Part shown: positions 1 through 6,462 of the stretch, piece after piece | Position numbering within the stretch: the first letter of the stretch is position 1 | How the letters are laid out: every line of letters starts with the position of its first letter | Assembly (NCBI GenBank): GCA_018882825.1 | Contig: VERC01000071.1 | Coordinates: forward strand, 1-9,720 | Length of the DNA stretch: 9,720 bases | DNA from: Acidimicrobiia bacterium | Lineage (GTDB): Bacteria > Actinomycetota > Acidimicrobiia > Acidimicrobiales > Acidimicrobilacustridaceae | Reading direction: 5' to 3' | The notes under the pieces: model-generated | Databases searched by the model: none | The model's input: the letters and a program-made list of their open reading frames with translations, nothing else | Told to the model about the DNA's origin: nothing | Made by a program: the position numbers and the translations under genes

Positions 1-898
1 CATCGGGTTCGATGAGGATCCGGGTGGCGGTGGGCTCGGCCGCTCGAACTCGGGCCTCGACCTCGTCGATGACGTCCGCCAACTCGGCCATCGTCAGGTC
101 GGCATCGAACTGCACCTTGGCCGCCACCAGGACCTCTTCGGGCCCGAGGTGCTGGGTGCGCAACGAGATGAGGGTGTCCACCCGGGGCGACCCGCCCACG
201 GCGGCGGCGATCCGGGCCTCGGCCTCCGGCGTGGCCGACTCACCGATCAACAGGCTCTTCATCTCGACGGCCAGCACGGCGGCGATCACCCCGAGCAGCG
301 CGCCGATCACGATCGAGCCGACCCCGTCGAACACACCGTTGCCGGTCACGACGGCGACCACGATGGCGATCAGCGCCAGGACGAGTCCGATGAGTGCGCC
401 GATGTCCTCGAGCAGCACCACCGGCAGTTCCGGGTTGCGGGAGCGACGGATGAATCCCCACCACGTGCCCTCGCCCTTCAACGGACGCGACTCGCGCACG
501 GCGGTGCGGAAGGAGTTCGCCTCCAGCAGGATCGACACCGCCAGGATCCCGATCGCCCACGGGGCGGAATCGATCGGATGGGGGTGGAGCACCTTCTCGA
601 TCCCCTCGTAGACGGCGAACAGGGCGCCGAGTGAGAACAGGATGATGGCCACCACGAAGGCCCAGAAGAACCGCTCACGACCATGGCCGAACTGGTGCAG
701 ACGGGTGGCGGGACGGCGAGACCGCCGACCGCCGAGCAGCAGCAACACCTGATTGCCGGTATCGGCGATCGAGTGCACCGACTCGGCCAGCAGCGAGCTC
801 GATCGGGTGACGAGGAATCCGGCGAACTTGGCCACGGCGATGCCCAGGTTGGCGAGCATGGCGGCGACGATCGCCCGAGTGGATGCCTCCGTCGACAC
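1..898 (-). CDS. Cation diffusion facilitator (CDF) family metal transporter, 3' end cut by window edge
   Basis: Inner-membrane antiporter expected to export divalent metal ions (Zn, Fe or similar) in exchange for protons. The reading frame gives 299 residues and is still open at base 1, so the extreme C-terminus is missing. Hydrophobic helices are visible at about 8-30, 35-56, 77-98, 113-130, 159-184 and 190-212, followed by a soluble C-terminal domain (about 220 onward) of the CDF metal-sensing type. Residues H42 and D46 in helix 2 match the usual intramembrane metal site. The next loop has FGHGRER (70-76), like the FGYGR signature. Helix 5 carries LLED (162-165), and helix 4 has LLEANS (124-129). 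These two motifs recall the ZnT9/SLC30A9-like branch rather than the FieF/YiiP branch with its helix-5 H..D pair; this comparison is from memory. The start is the GTG at 896-898, because an in-frame TAG lies three codons upstream. Confidence 0.88.
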   Translation of the reverse strand, partial: MSTEASTRAIVAAMLANLGIAVAKFAGFLVTRSSSLLAESVHSIADTGNQVLLLLGGRRSRRPATRLHQFGHGRERFFWAFVVAIILFSLGALFAVYEGIEKVLHPHPIDSAPWAIGILAVSILLEANSFRTAVRESRPLKGEGTWWGFIRRSRNPELPVVLLEDIGALIGLVLALIAIVVAVVTGNGVFDGVGSIVIGALLGVIAAVLAVEMKSLLIGESATPEAEARIAAAVGGSPRVDTLISLRTQHLGPEEVLVAAKVQFDADLTMAELADVIDEVEARVRAAEPTATRILIEPD

Positions 899-910
899 GG
901 GGGTGTTCTA
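899..910 (-). promoter_or_regulatory. Candidate leaderless promoter (-10) of the CDF transporter gene
   Basis: On the minus strand TAGAAC (910 to 905) is followed by six bases and then the GTG start at 898. A transcript starting at the usual distance from this -10 would begin at or next to the start codon, so the mRNA would have no leader. No Shine-Dalgarno sequence precedes the GTG, which agrees. No convincing -35 is seen. The same geometry occurs before hemD. Confidence 0.4.
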
Positions 911-915
911 TCCCA

Positions 916-936
916 CTCCGGTGGGGTGCCCCGGAG
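916..936. repeat. Inverted repeat in the divergent CDF / dehydrogenase-like intergenic region
   Basis: CTCCGG (916-921) and CCGGAG (931-936) form a perfect 6-base inverted repeat with a 9-base centre. It lies just upstream of the candidate CDF -10 in a 100-base divergent spacer (899-998), where an operator for a metal-responsive or shared regulator could sit. GC-rich DNA makes such repeats common, so this is only a candidate site. Confidence 0.25.
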
Positions 937-998
937 GGCCGATCGGACGACGGACATCGGCGAACGTCGGCCCGGTGTGCTGTGCGAGACTCGATCGA

Positions 999-1892
999 GT
1001 GAGCACCCGGAAATTCACCACCACCGATGGGTTCGTCGTCGTCGACCTCGACGACGCCCCGATCTCGTTCGGGGTCGTGCGCTCGGCACCCAAGGTCCTC
1101 GTCGACGGAGCCCGATGGTTGGCCCGCTCGACCTCGTACCAGTTCGCCGCCTTCGGTGTGCGCGCGTCCGGGGCATCCGGCGCCGTCAACGCCGCCGCCG
1201 ACGCCAAGGCCGAGGCCATCGCCGCCGCCGTCGCCGAACTCTCGGGTGACGCGTGGTCGACCGTGCACCTCACCGCCGGTCGGGGCATCTCGGCCGCCGA
1301 CGTCTCGGCCCTGCGAGAGAGTGACCCTCGCCCGGCCGACTGGTTCGACCGGCGCGATGCGTCGTTGGTGGCAGGACTGTTGGCCGCCGCCGAGCGCGCC
1401 ACGGGGGGGCTGGCCGGCACCACCGTGGCCGTCGAGCAGTTCGATGCCGCCACCGGTGCCCTCGTCGCCGCGCTGGACGGGGCGGGCGCCACCGTCGTCG
1501 AGATCGACGAGTCGCTCGGTGCCGACGCGGTGCTGCACACCGACGCCGCCGTCCTCTTCATCGGGTCGAAGGTCGGGCTGTTGGGTGATCACCTCGTGTC
1601 CCATGTACGTGCCCGGTGCATCGTGCCCACCGGACCCATGCCGGTGACCACCAAGGCGCTGGCCGGGTTGGGTCGGGCCGGTGTCGTCGTGCTGCCGGAT
1701 TTCGTGACCACGGCCGGACCGTTGGCCTCGTGGCCGGGCGAGGGACCCGATCGCGATCCGGCCGCCCTCGTCGCCGATCGACTGGCATCGGTCCTCGACC
1801 ACCCGAAGGGACCGTTGGTCGGCGCCTGCGAGGAGGCCGAGGCCTTCCTCGCCTCGTGGACGACCGTGCCCTTCGGTCGTCCCATCGCCTGA
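999..1892 (+). CDS. Glu/Leu/Phe/Val dehydrogenase-like protein lacking the catalytic lysines (possible inactive homologue)
   Basis: A 297-residue protein whose layout follows amino-acid dehydrogenases. Residues 38-64 (GARWLARSTSYQFAAFGV and on) align with the leucine dehydrogenase segment around MTYK...GGGK. The two active-site lysines, 12 residues apart in the family, are here Q48 and S60. A GISAADV stretch (96-102) matches ITAEDV and keeps an Asp at 101. A Rossmann-like strand TVAVEQF (142-148) follows, but the GxGxxG turn reads Q147-F-D149-A-A-T152. The stretch VVLPDFVTTAGPL near the C-terminus resembles VVPDILANAGGV of the family. It is shorter than an active enzyme (about 350-450 residues). 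It is therefore probably not an oxidising deaminase; a structural, regulatory or altered role is possible. GTG 999 is preferred on spacing from a GAGACT -10-like element (986-991); GTG 975 is an alternative. The photolyase gene begins one base after its stop. Confidence 0.6.
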   Translation: MSTRKFTTTDGFVVVDLDDAPISFGVVRSAPKVLVDGARWLARSTSYQFAAFGVRASGASGAVNAAADAKAEAIAAAVAELSGDAWSTVHLTAGRGISAADVSALRESDPRPADWFDRRDASLVAGLLAAAERATGGLAGTTVAVEQFDAATGALVAALDGAGATVVEIDESLGADAVLHTDAAVLFIGSKVGLLGDHLVSHVRARCIVPTGPMPVTTKALAGLGRAGVVVLPDFVTTAGPLASWPGEGPDRDPAALVADRLASVLDHPKGPLVGACEEAEAFLASWTTVPFGRPIA

Positions 1893-1893
1893 G

Positions 1894-3288
1894 GTGGCCG
1901 ATTCGACCGCGGTCGTCTGGTTCCGGCGCGATCTCCGACTCGACGACAATCCGGCGTGGGCCCGCGCCACCTCCGAGCACGATCGCGTCGTCGCCCTGTT
2001 CGTCATCGACCCGACGCTGTTCGGCGCGGCAACCCCGCGTCGGACCGATCGGATGCTCGGCGACCTGCGTGCGCTCGACGAGCGACTGGCCACCGTCGGT
2101 GGTCGACTCAAGGTTCGGACCGGCGATCCTCGGCGCATCGTCGTCGACGAGGCGCGCGCGGCGTCTGCGGTGACCGTCCTCGCCAATGCCGATGTGACGC
2201 CCTACGCGGCGGGGCGTGACGCAGCGGTGGCCGATGCGCTGTCGTCCGCCGGGATCGAGTGGTCGACCGAGTGGGGAACACTCGTGCACGAACCCGGTCG
2301 CGTCCGCACCGCGGCGGGCACCCTGTCGCAGGTGTTCACGCCGTTCCACCGGACATGGGCACGCACCTCGTGGAACGCCTGGCCCCTGCCCGGTGACGCG
2401 GCGGTGGCCGACGATCCCGGTGACGGGGTGCCAGCGCCCGCCGGTCCCTACCCCTCGCTGCGTCCGCTGGCCGGTGACGAGGCCCGACCCGGTGAGGAGG
2501 GCGCGTTGGCCCGCCTGGAGGCGGCCGCGGCCCGGGCCGACGCCTACCCGGACGAGCGGGATCTGCCCGCGATCGTGGGCACCACCGAGCTCAGCATCGA
2601 CCTGCGCTTCGGGACGTTGTCGCCCCGCACCGTGGCCATGGTGGTCGGAGACGCCACCCCCGGTCGTGCGGCGGTGGTGCGGCAACTGGCGTGGCGCGAC
2701 TGGTACGCGCACCTGCTGTTCGAGCGTCCGGAGCTGGTCGATGCGCCGATGAAGGCCCGGTACTCGCGTCTTGCCTGGCGCGACGACGAGGCCGGCTTCG
2801 TGGCCTGGCGCACCGGTCGCACGGGCTATCCGTTCGTCGATGCCGGCATCCGTCAACTGCTGGCCACCGGGTGGATGCACAACCGCGTGCGGATGGTCGT
2901 CGCCTCCTTCCTCGTCAAGAATCTCCTGATCGACTGGCGGCGCGGTGAACGCTGGTTCCGACACGTCCTGCTCGATGCCGATGTCGCCCAGAACGTCGGC
3001 AACTGGCAGTGGGTGGCCGGCACCGGCCCCGACGCGTCGCCCTACAACCGCGTGTTCAATCCCGTCCTGCAGGGTCGACGGTTCGATCCCGACGGTGAGT
3101 ACGTGCGGCGATGGGTGCCCGAACTGGCGGGCATCGCCGGCGATGCCGTCCACCAGCCGTGGGAGATCGGACCTCTGGAACTGGCGGCGGCCGGTGTCGA
3201 ACTCGGTGTCGACTACCCGGCACCGATCGTCGATCTCGGCGAGAGTCGGGCCCGCGTCCTCGCCGCCTACGCCGCAGCCCGGGACTGA
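1894..3288 (+). CDS. phrB: Deoxyribodipyrimidine photolyase (class I type)
   Basis: Flavoenzyme that uses blue/near-UV light to split pyrimidine dimers in DNA. The 464-residue protein begins with the photolyase signature VVWFRRDLRLDDNP (7-20). It has an N-terminal alpha/beta antenna domain (to about 130) and the helical FAD domain from about 220. All three members of the electron-transfer tryptophan triad are present: W305 (AWRTGRTGYP), W348 (LLIDWRRGERWF) and W371 (NWQWVAGTG). N367, four residues before W371, matches the Asn that faces flavin N5 in CPD photolyases, which favours repair over cryptochrome signalling. Two departures are seen: Asp269 in WRDWY where E. coli has Glu, and Asn385 in PYNRVFNP where Phe is usual. 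The GTG start follows the previous stop by one base (TGAGGTG) and has no clear ribosome-binding site, so translational coupling is likely. The antenna cofactor cannot be told from the sequence. Confidence 0.93.
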   Translation: MADSTAVVWFRRDLRLDDNPAWARATSEHDRVVALFVIDPTLFGAATPRRTDRMLGDLRALDERLATVGGRLKVRTGDPRRIVVDEARAASAVTVLANADVTPYAAGRDAAVADALSSAGIEWSTEWGTLVHEPGRVRTAAGTLSQVFTPFHRTWARTSWNAWPLPGDAAVADDPGDGVPAPAGPYPSLRPLAGDEARPGEEGALARLEAAAARADAYPDERDLPAIVGTTELSIDLRFGTLSPRTVAMVVGDATPGRAAVVRQLAWRDWYAHLLFERPELVDAPMKARYSRLAWRDDEAGFVAWRTGRTGYPFVDAGIRQLLATGWMHNRVRMVVASFLVKNLLIDWRRGERWFRHVLLDADVAQNVGNWQWVAGTGPDASPYNRVFNPVLQGRRFDPDGEYVRRWVPELAGIAGDAVHQPWEIGPLELAAAGVELGVDYPAPIVDLGESRARVLAAYAAARD

Positions 3289-3325
3289 TGACCGCCGGCC
3301 CGGCAAGGGTCGCGACCACCGGCCA

Positions 3326-3337
3326 TAGGCTTCGTCC
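3326..3337 (+). promoter_or_regulatory. Candidate leaderless promoter of the hem operon (upstream of hemD)
   Basis: TAGGCT (3326-3331), a typical actinobacterial -10, is followed by exactly six bases and the GTG start of hemD at 3338. Transcription would begin at the start codon itself. There is no Shine-Dalgarno sequence, and the whole spacer from the photolyase stop is only 49 bases. The -35 region is weak. The site would let the hem genes be transcribed apart from the photolyase pair. Confidence 0.5.
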
Positions 3338-4183
3338 GTGAGCGAGGAGCGCGAGGACGAGGCACCGACCGGTGCCGATCCGCGTCCGTCCGGACGTCTC
3401 GCCGGCCGTTGCGTCGTGGTCACTCGGCCCCGACACCAGTCGTCCCGATTGGCCGAGCGACTCGAGCTCGAAGGTGCGATCGCCGTCGTCGTGCCCACCA
3501 TCGAGATCGTCGATCCCGACGACGGTGGTGTGGCCCTGCGTGCCGCGGTGGCCGAACTCGACACCTACGACTGGATCGCGGTGACCTCGCCCAACGGGGC
3601 GCGACGGTTCTGCGCCGCACTCGACGGGAGTGGCCTGGGTGGCGCCCGTCTGGCCGTGATCGGTCCGGGCACGGCGGCGGAGTTCGTCCGTCATCACCTC
3701 GCCCCCGACCTGGTGCCCGACCGGTTCGTGGCCGAGTCGCTGCTGGAGGCCTTCCCGGCGCCCGGCCCCGACGATCGCGGCCGTGTTCTGTTGGCCCGGG
3801 CCGCGGCCGCCCGCGATGTCCTGCCCGATGGTCTGCGCTCCATGGGATGGCAGGTCGATGTCGTCGACGCCTACCGGAACGTCCCGGTCGTGCCCGATGC
3901 GCAGGCGCGCCGGCGTGTGGCCGACGCCGACATCGTCACGTTCACCTCGGCGTCGGCCGTCGACAACTGGGTGGCCTCGTTCGGGACCGACGGCTGCCCG
4001 CCGATCGTGGCCTGCATCGGTCCCGTCACCGCCGAGGCGGCCTCGGCCGCCGGTCTGCGCGTCGACATCGTTCCCGTCGACCACACCATCGACGGACTCG
4101 TCGACGCCATCGTCGCTCATATCGCAGGTCGGGCGACCGATTCGGTGGCCCATGACACGGTGCCTAGGCTCGCATACCCATGA
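3338..4183 (+). CDS. hemD: Uroporphyrinogen-III synthase
   Basis: Closes and rearranges hydroxymethylbilane into uroporphyrinogen III, the last common precursor of haem, sirohaem and cobalamin; cytoplasmic. The 281 residues show the family's two-domain pattern. Domain one contains VVVTRP (26-31), a conserved GA then P.I.I (46-57) and YDWIAVTSPNGARRF (77-91). Domain two contains RVLLARAAAARDVLPDGL (149-166), VDAYRNVPV (176-184), IVTFTSASAVDNW (199-211) and CIGPVTAEAA (226-235), ending with HTIDGLVDAIV. About 20 extra residues precede the first strand, rich in Glu, Asp and Pro. GTG 3338 is chosen on promoter spacing. The stop overlaps the hemB start as ATGA. hemC, which makes its substrate and often sits beside hemD, is absent; the upstream neighbour is photolyase. 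The last residues (VPRLAYP) are written in DNA that also looks like the hemB promoter. Confidence 0.9.
   Translation: MSEEREDEAPTGADPRPSGRLAGRCVVVTRPRHQSSRLAERLELEGAIAVVVPTIEIVDPDDGGVALRAAVAELDTYDWIAVTSPNGARRFCAALDGSGLGGARLAVIGPGTAAEFVRHHLAPDLVPDRFVAESLLEAFPAPGPDDRGRVLLARAAAARDVLPDGLRSMGWQVDVVDAYRNVPVVPDAQARRRVADADIVTFTSASAVDNWVASFGTDGCPPIVACIGPVTAEAASAAGLRVDIVPVDHTIDGLVDAIVAHIAGRATDSVAHDTVPRLAYP
4165..4179 (+). promoter_or_regulatory. Candidate internal promoter for hemB, embedded in the 3' end of hemD
   Basis: A second TAGGCT (4165-4170) lies inside the last codons of hemD, nine bases before the hemB ATG. A start at A4176 or at A4180 itself would give a leader of zero to four bases. The -35 region (TTCGGT at 4141-4146) is a poor match. 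It may give hemB-hemL extra transcription beyond read-through from hemD. Confidence 0.4.
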
Positions 4184-5175
4184 GCTTCCCCCAGCGCCGT
4201 CTCCGCCGTCTGCGTCGCACCGAGGCGATGCGTCGTCTCGTGGCCGAGACCCGACTCTCGGTCGACGATCTGGTGGCCCCGTTGTTCGTGCGGGAGGGCA
4301 TCGACGACCCGCAGCCGATCGCCTCCATCCCGGGCGTGGTGCAGCACACCCTCGGCTCGTTGCGCGACGAGGTCCGGGTCCTGCGCGATCTCGGTGTGCC
4401 CGGGGTGATCCTTTTCGGTGTGCCGCGTCACAAGGATCCCGAGGGTTCGGGCGCGTGGGATCCCGACGGCATCGTGCAGGTGGCGCTGCGCGACCTGCGT
4501 GACACGTTCGGTGACGAGGTGGTGCTGTGCGCCGATCTCTGTCTCGACGAGTACACGTCGCACGGTCATTGCGGTGTGCTCGACGACCGCGGTGAGGTCG
4601 ACAACGACGCCACGCTCGATCTCTATGCGCGGGTGGCGCTGGCCCAGGCCGAGGCCGGCGCCGACATCGTGGCGCCGTCGGGGATGATGGACGGTGCCGT
4701 GGCCGCCATCCGTGACGCGCTCGACGAGGACGCCTTCACCTCGACATCGATCATGGCCTATTCGGCCAAGTACGCCTCGGCCCTCTACGGGCCGTTCCGC
4801 GACGCCGTCGATGTCACCATCGCCGGTGGCGGTGATCGTCGTGGCTACCAGCAGGACCCGGCCAACGCCCGCGAGTCGATGGAGGAGATCCGCTTCGACG
4901 TCATGGAGGGGGCCGACATCGTCATGGTCAAGCCGGCGATGACCAATCTCGACATCGTGGCCCGGGCCCGTGCCGAACTCGATCTGCCGATCGCCGCTTA
5001 CCACGTGTCCGGGGAGTACGCCATGGTCCGCGCGGCCGCAGAACGGGGCTGGATCGACGGTACGGCGGTGGCACTCGAGCAGTTGCTGTCGGTGCGGAGG
5101 GCGGGGGCCGACCTCGTGCTCACCTACTTCGCCCGCGAGATCGCCGAGGTCCTGGGCGGTGGTCGATCGGCATGA
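4180..5175 (+). CDS. hemB: Porphobilinogen synthase (delta-aminolevulinic acid dehydratase)
   Basis: Condenses two molecules of 5-aminolevulinate to porphobilinogen in the cytoplasm. At 331 residues it is of normal family length. Both active-site lysines are present: K197 in MAYSAKYASALYGPFRDA and K251 in DIVMVKPA, the latter forming the Schiff base. The metal-binding loop reads DLCLDEYTSHGHCG (119-132). Of the three Zn-binding Cys of the human and E. coli type (C.C.......C), the first and third are kept (C121, C131) and the middle one is Asp123. This suggests a mixed or weaker metal site, which I recall as usual for actinobacterial HemB. GGGDRRGYQQDPAN (216-229) is the conserved substrate-loop region. 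The start overlaps the hemD stop and the stop overlaps the hemL start, each as ATGA, so the three proteins are probably translated together. Confidence 0.96.
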   Translation: MSFPQRRLRRLRRTEAMRRLVAETRLSVDDLVAPLFVREGIDDPQPIASIPGVVQHTLGSLRDEVRVLRDLGVPGVILFGVPRHKDPEGSGAWDPDGIVQVALRDLRDTFGDEVVLCADLCLDEYTSHGHCGVLDDRGEVDNDATLDLYARVALAQAEAGADIVAPSGMMDGAVAAIRDALDEDAFTSTSIMAYSAKYASALYGPFRDAVDVTIAGGGDRRGYQQDPANARESMEEIRFDVMEGADIVMVKPAMTNLDIVARARAELDLPIAAYHVSGEYAMVRAAAERGWIDGTAVALEQLLSVRRAGADLVLTYFAREIAEVLGGGRSA

Positions 5176-6446
5176 CCGACACCAACCACTCCCTGTTCGC
5201 CCGCGGACAACGGGTCATCCCCGGCGGGGTGAACTCGCCGGTGCGTGCCTTCCGTTCGGTCGGTGGCACTCCGTACTTCGTCGCCCGCGGCGAGGGCGCC
5301 CGCGTCACCGATGTCGAGGGACGCACGTTCATCGATCTCGTGCAGAGCTACGGCGCGGTGATCGCCGGTCACGCGCATCCGCGCCTGGTGGAGGCGATCC
5401 GCGCCGCTGCGGCCGACGGCACGTCGTTCGGCGCGCCGACGCCACGCGAGGTGCTCCTGGCCGAGGCGATCGCCGAACGGGTGCCGTCCTGCGAGAAGGT
5501 GCGGATGGTCAACAGCGGGACCGAGGCGACGATGAGCGTCATCCGCGTGGCCCGCGGTGCGACCGGTCGATCCCGGATCCTCAAGTTCGCCGGCAATTAC
5601 CACGGACACAGCGACGGTCTGCTGGTGGCCGGTGGCACGGCCATGGCCTCGCTGGGCATCCCGGCCAGTGCCGGCGTCACCCCGAGTGCCGTGGCCGACA
5701 CCGTCGTCGCGCCCTACAACGTGGTGCCGAGACTCACCGAGTCGTTCGCCGCGGTGATCGTCGAACCCATCGCCGCCAACATGGGTCTGGTGGCGCCGCA
5801 GCCCGGTTTCCTCGAGGGTCTGCGGGCCGAGTGCGACCGTGTCGGCGCCCTGCTCATCTTCGACGAGGTCATCACCGGCTTCCGGGTGGCCCGAGGTGGC
5901 GCCCAGGAACTGTTCGGCGTCCGCCCCGACCTCACCGCCTTCGGCAAGATCATCGGTGGTGGTCTGCCCGTCGGTGCCTTCGGGGGGCGGGCCGAGTTGA
6001 TGGATGAACTGGCGCCGCTCGGACCGGTGTACCAGGCGGGCACGTTGTCGGGGAATCCCCTGGCCACTGCGGCCGGTCTCGCCGTGCTCGACCTGCTCGA
6101 CGACGATGCCTACGCGCTCCTGTCGTCACGGGCGGCCCGTCTGGCCGCGTCCTTCGAGTCGGCCTTCTCCTCGGCCGGTCTCACCGCGCTCGTGCCGAGG
6201 GTCGCCACCCTCACCGGTCTGTTCTTCGGGGACCCGGCGCCCGTCGACTACGAGTCGGCCTGCGCCACCGACGAGGCGACCTATGCCGCCTTCTTCCACG
6301 CCTTGCTGGACGAGGGCGTGGCCATCGCCCCCGGGGCCTACGAGGTGATGTTCTGCGGACTGGCCCACGACGACGACGTCATCCTGGCCATCGATGCGGC
6401 GGCCCACTCGGCTGCCGCTGTCGTTGCGAACTCATCGGGCGCCTAG
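5172..6446 (+). CDS. hemL: Glutamate-1-semialdehyde 2,1-aminomutase
   Basis: PLP enzyme that moves the amino group of glutamate-1-semialdehyde to give 5-aminolevulinate. Its presence shows that this organism uses the C5 (glutamyl-tRNA) route; hemA must lie elsewhere. The 424-residue protein has the full class-III aminotransferase signature set: PGGVNSPVRAF (17-27), MVNSGTEATMS (112-122) for phosphate binding, NYHGHSDGLL (142-151), DEVITGFR (231-238) with the Asp that pairs with the PLP ring nitrogen, and K259 in TAFGKIIGGGLPVGAFGG as the Schiff-base lysine. GTLSGNPLA follows further on. The ATG overlaps the hemB stop (ATGA). The gene ends with TAG only 16 bases from the stop of the convergent cytochrome c gene, with no strong terminator between them. 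Confidence 0.97.
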   Translation: MTDTNHSLFARGQRVIPGGVNSPVRAFRSVGGTPYFVARGEGARVTDVEGRTFIDLVQSYGAVIAGHAHPRLVEAIRAAAADGTSFGAPTPREVLLAEAIAERVPSCEKVRMVNSGTEATMSVIRVARGATGRSRILKFAGNYHGHSDGLLVAGGTAMASLGIPASAGVTPSAVADTVVAPYNVVPRLTESFAAVIVEPIAANMGLVAPQPGFLEGLRAECDRVGALLIFDEVITGFRVARGGAQELFGVRPDLTAFGKIIGGGLPVGAFGGRAELMDELAPLGPVYQAGTLSGNPLATAAGLAVLDLLDDDAYALLSSRAARLAASFESAFSSAGLTALVPRVATLTGLFFGDPAPVDYESACATDEATYAAFFHALLDEGVAIAPGAYEVMFCGLAHDDDVILAIDAAAHSAAAVVANSSGA

Positions 6447-6462
6447 GGCACCGCCCCGGGGT

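Noticed and set aside
12..611. 199-codon plus-strand frame antisense to the CDF gene
   Set aside because: Ser/Thr/Arg-rich shadow of the transporter's coding strand.
478..957. 159-codon minus-strand frame overlapping the CDF transporter
   Set aside because: Wrong frame: Ser/Pro/Cys-rich without helices, whereas the frame starting at 898 gives a coherent CDF protein.
675..2186. 503-codon minus-strand frame over the dehydrogenase-like gene
   Set aside because: Crosses two divergent genes and an intergenic region, has low-complexity Gly/Arg/Asp composition and no ribosome-binding site.
1558..3564. 668-codon open frame on the minus strand across the photolyase gene
   Set aside because: It is antisense to a gene with clear photolyase motifs; composition (Arg, Gly, Asp, Pro repeats) is that of a GC-rich shadow frame and no domain is visible.
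6446..6461. Possible bidirectional terminator between hemL and the cytochrome c gene (GGGC-ACC-GCCC and CCCCGGGG)
   Set aside because: Only a four-base stem and no T-tract on either strand; common by chance at this GC content.
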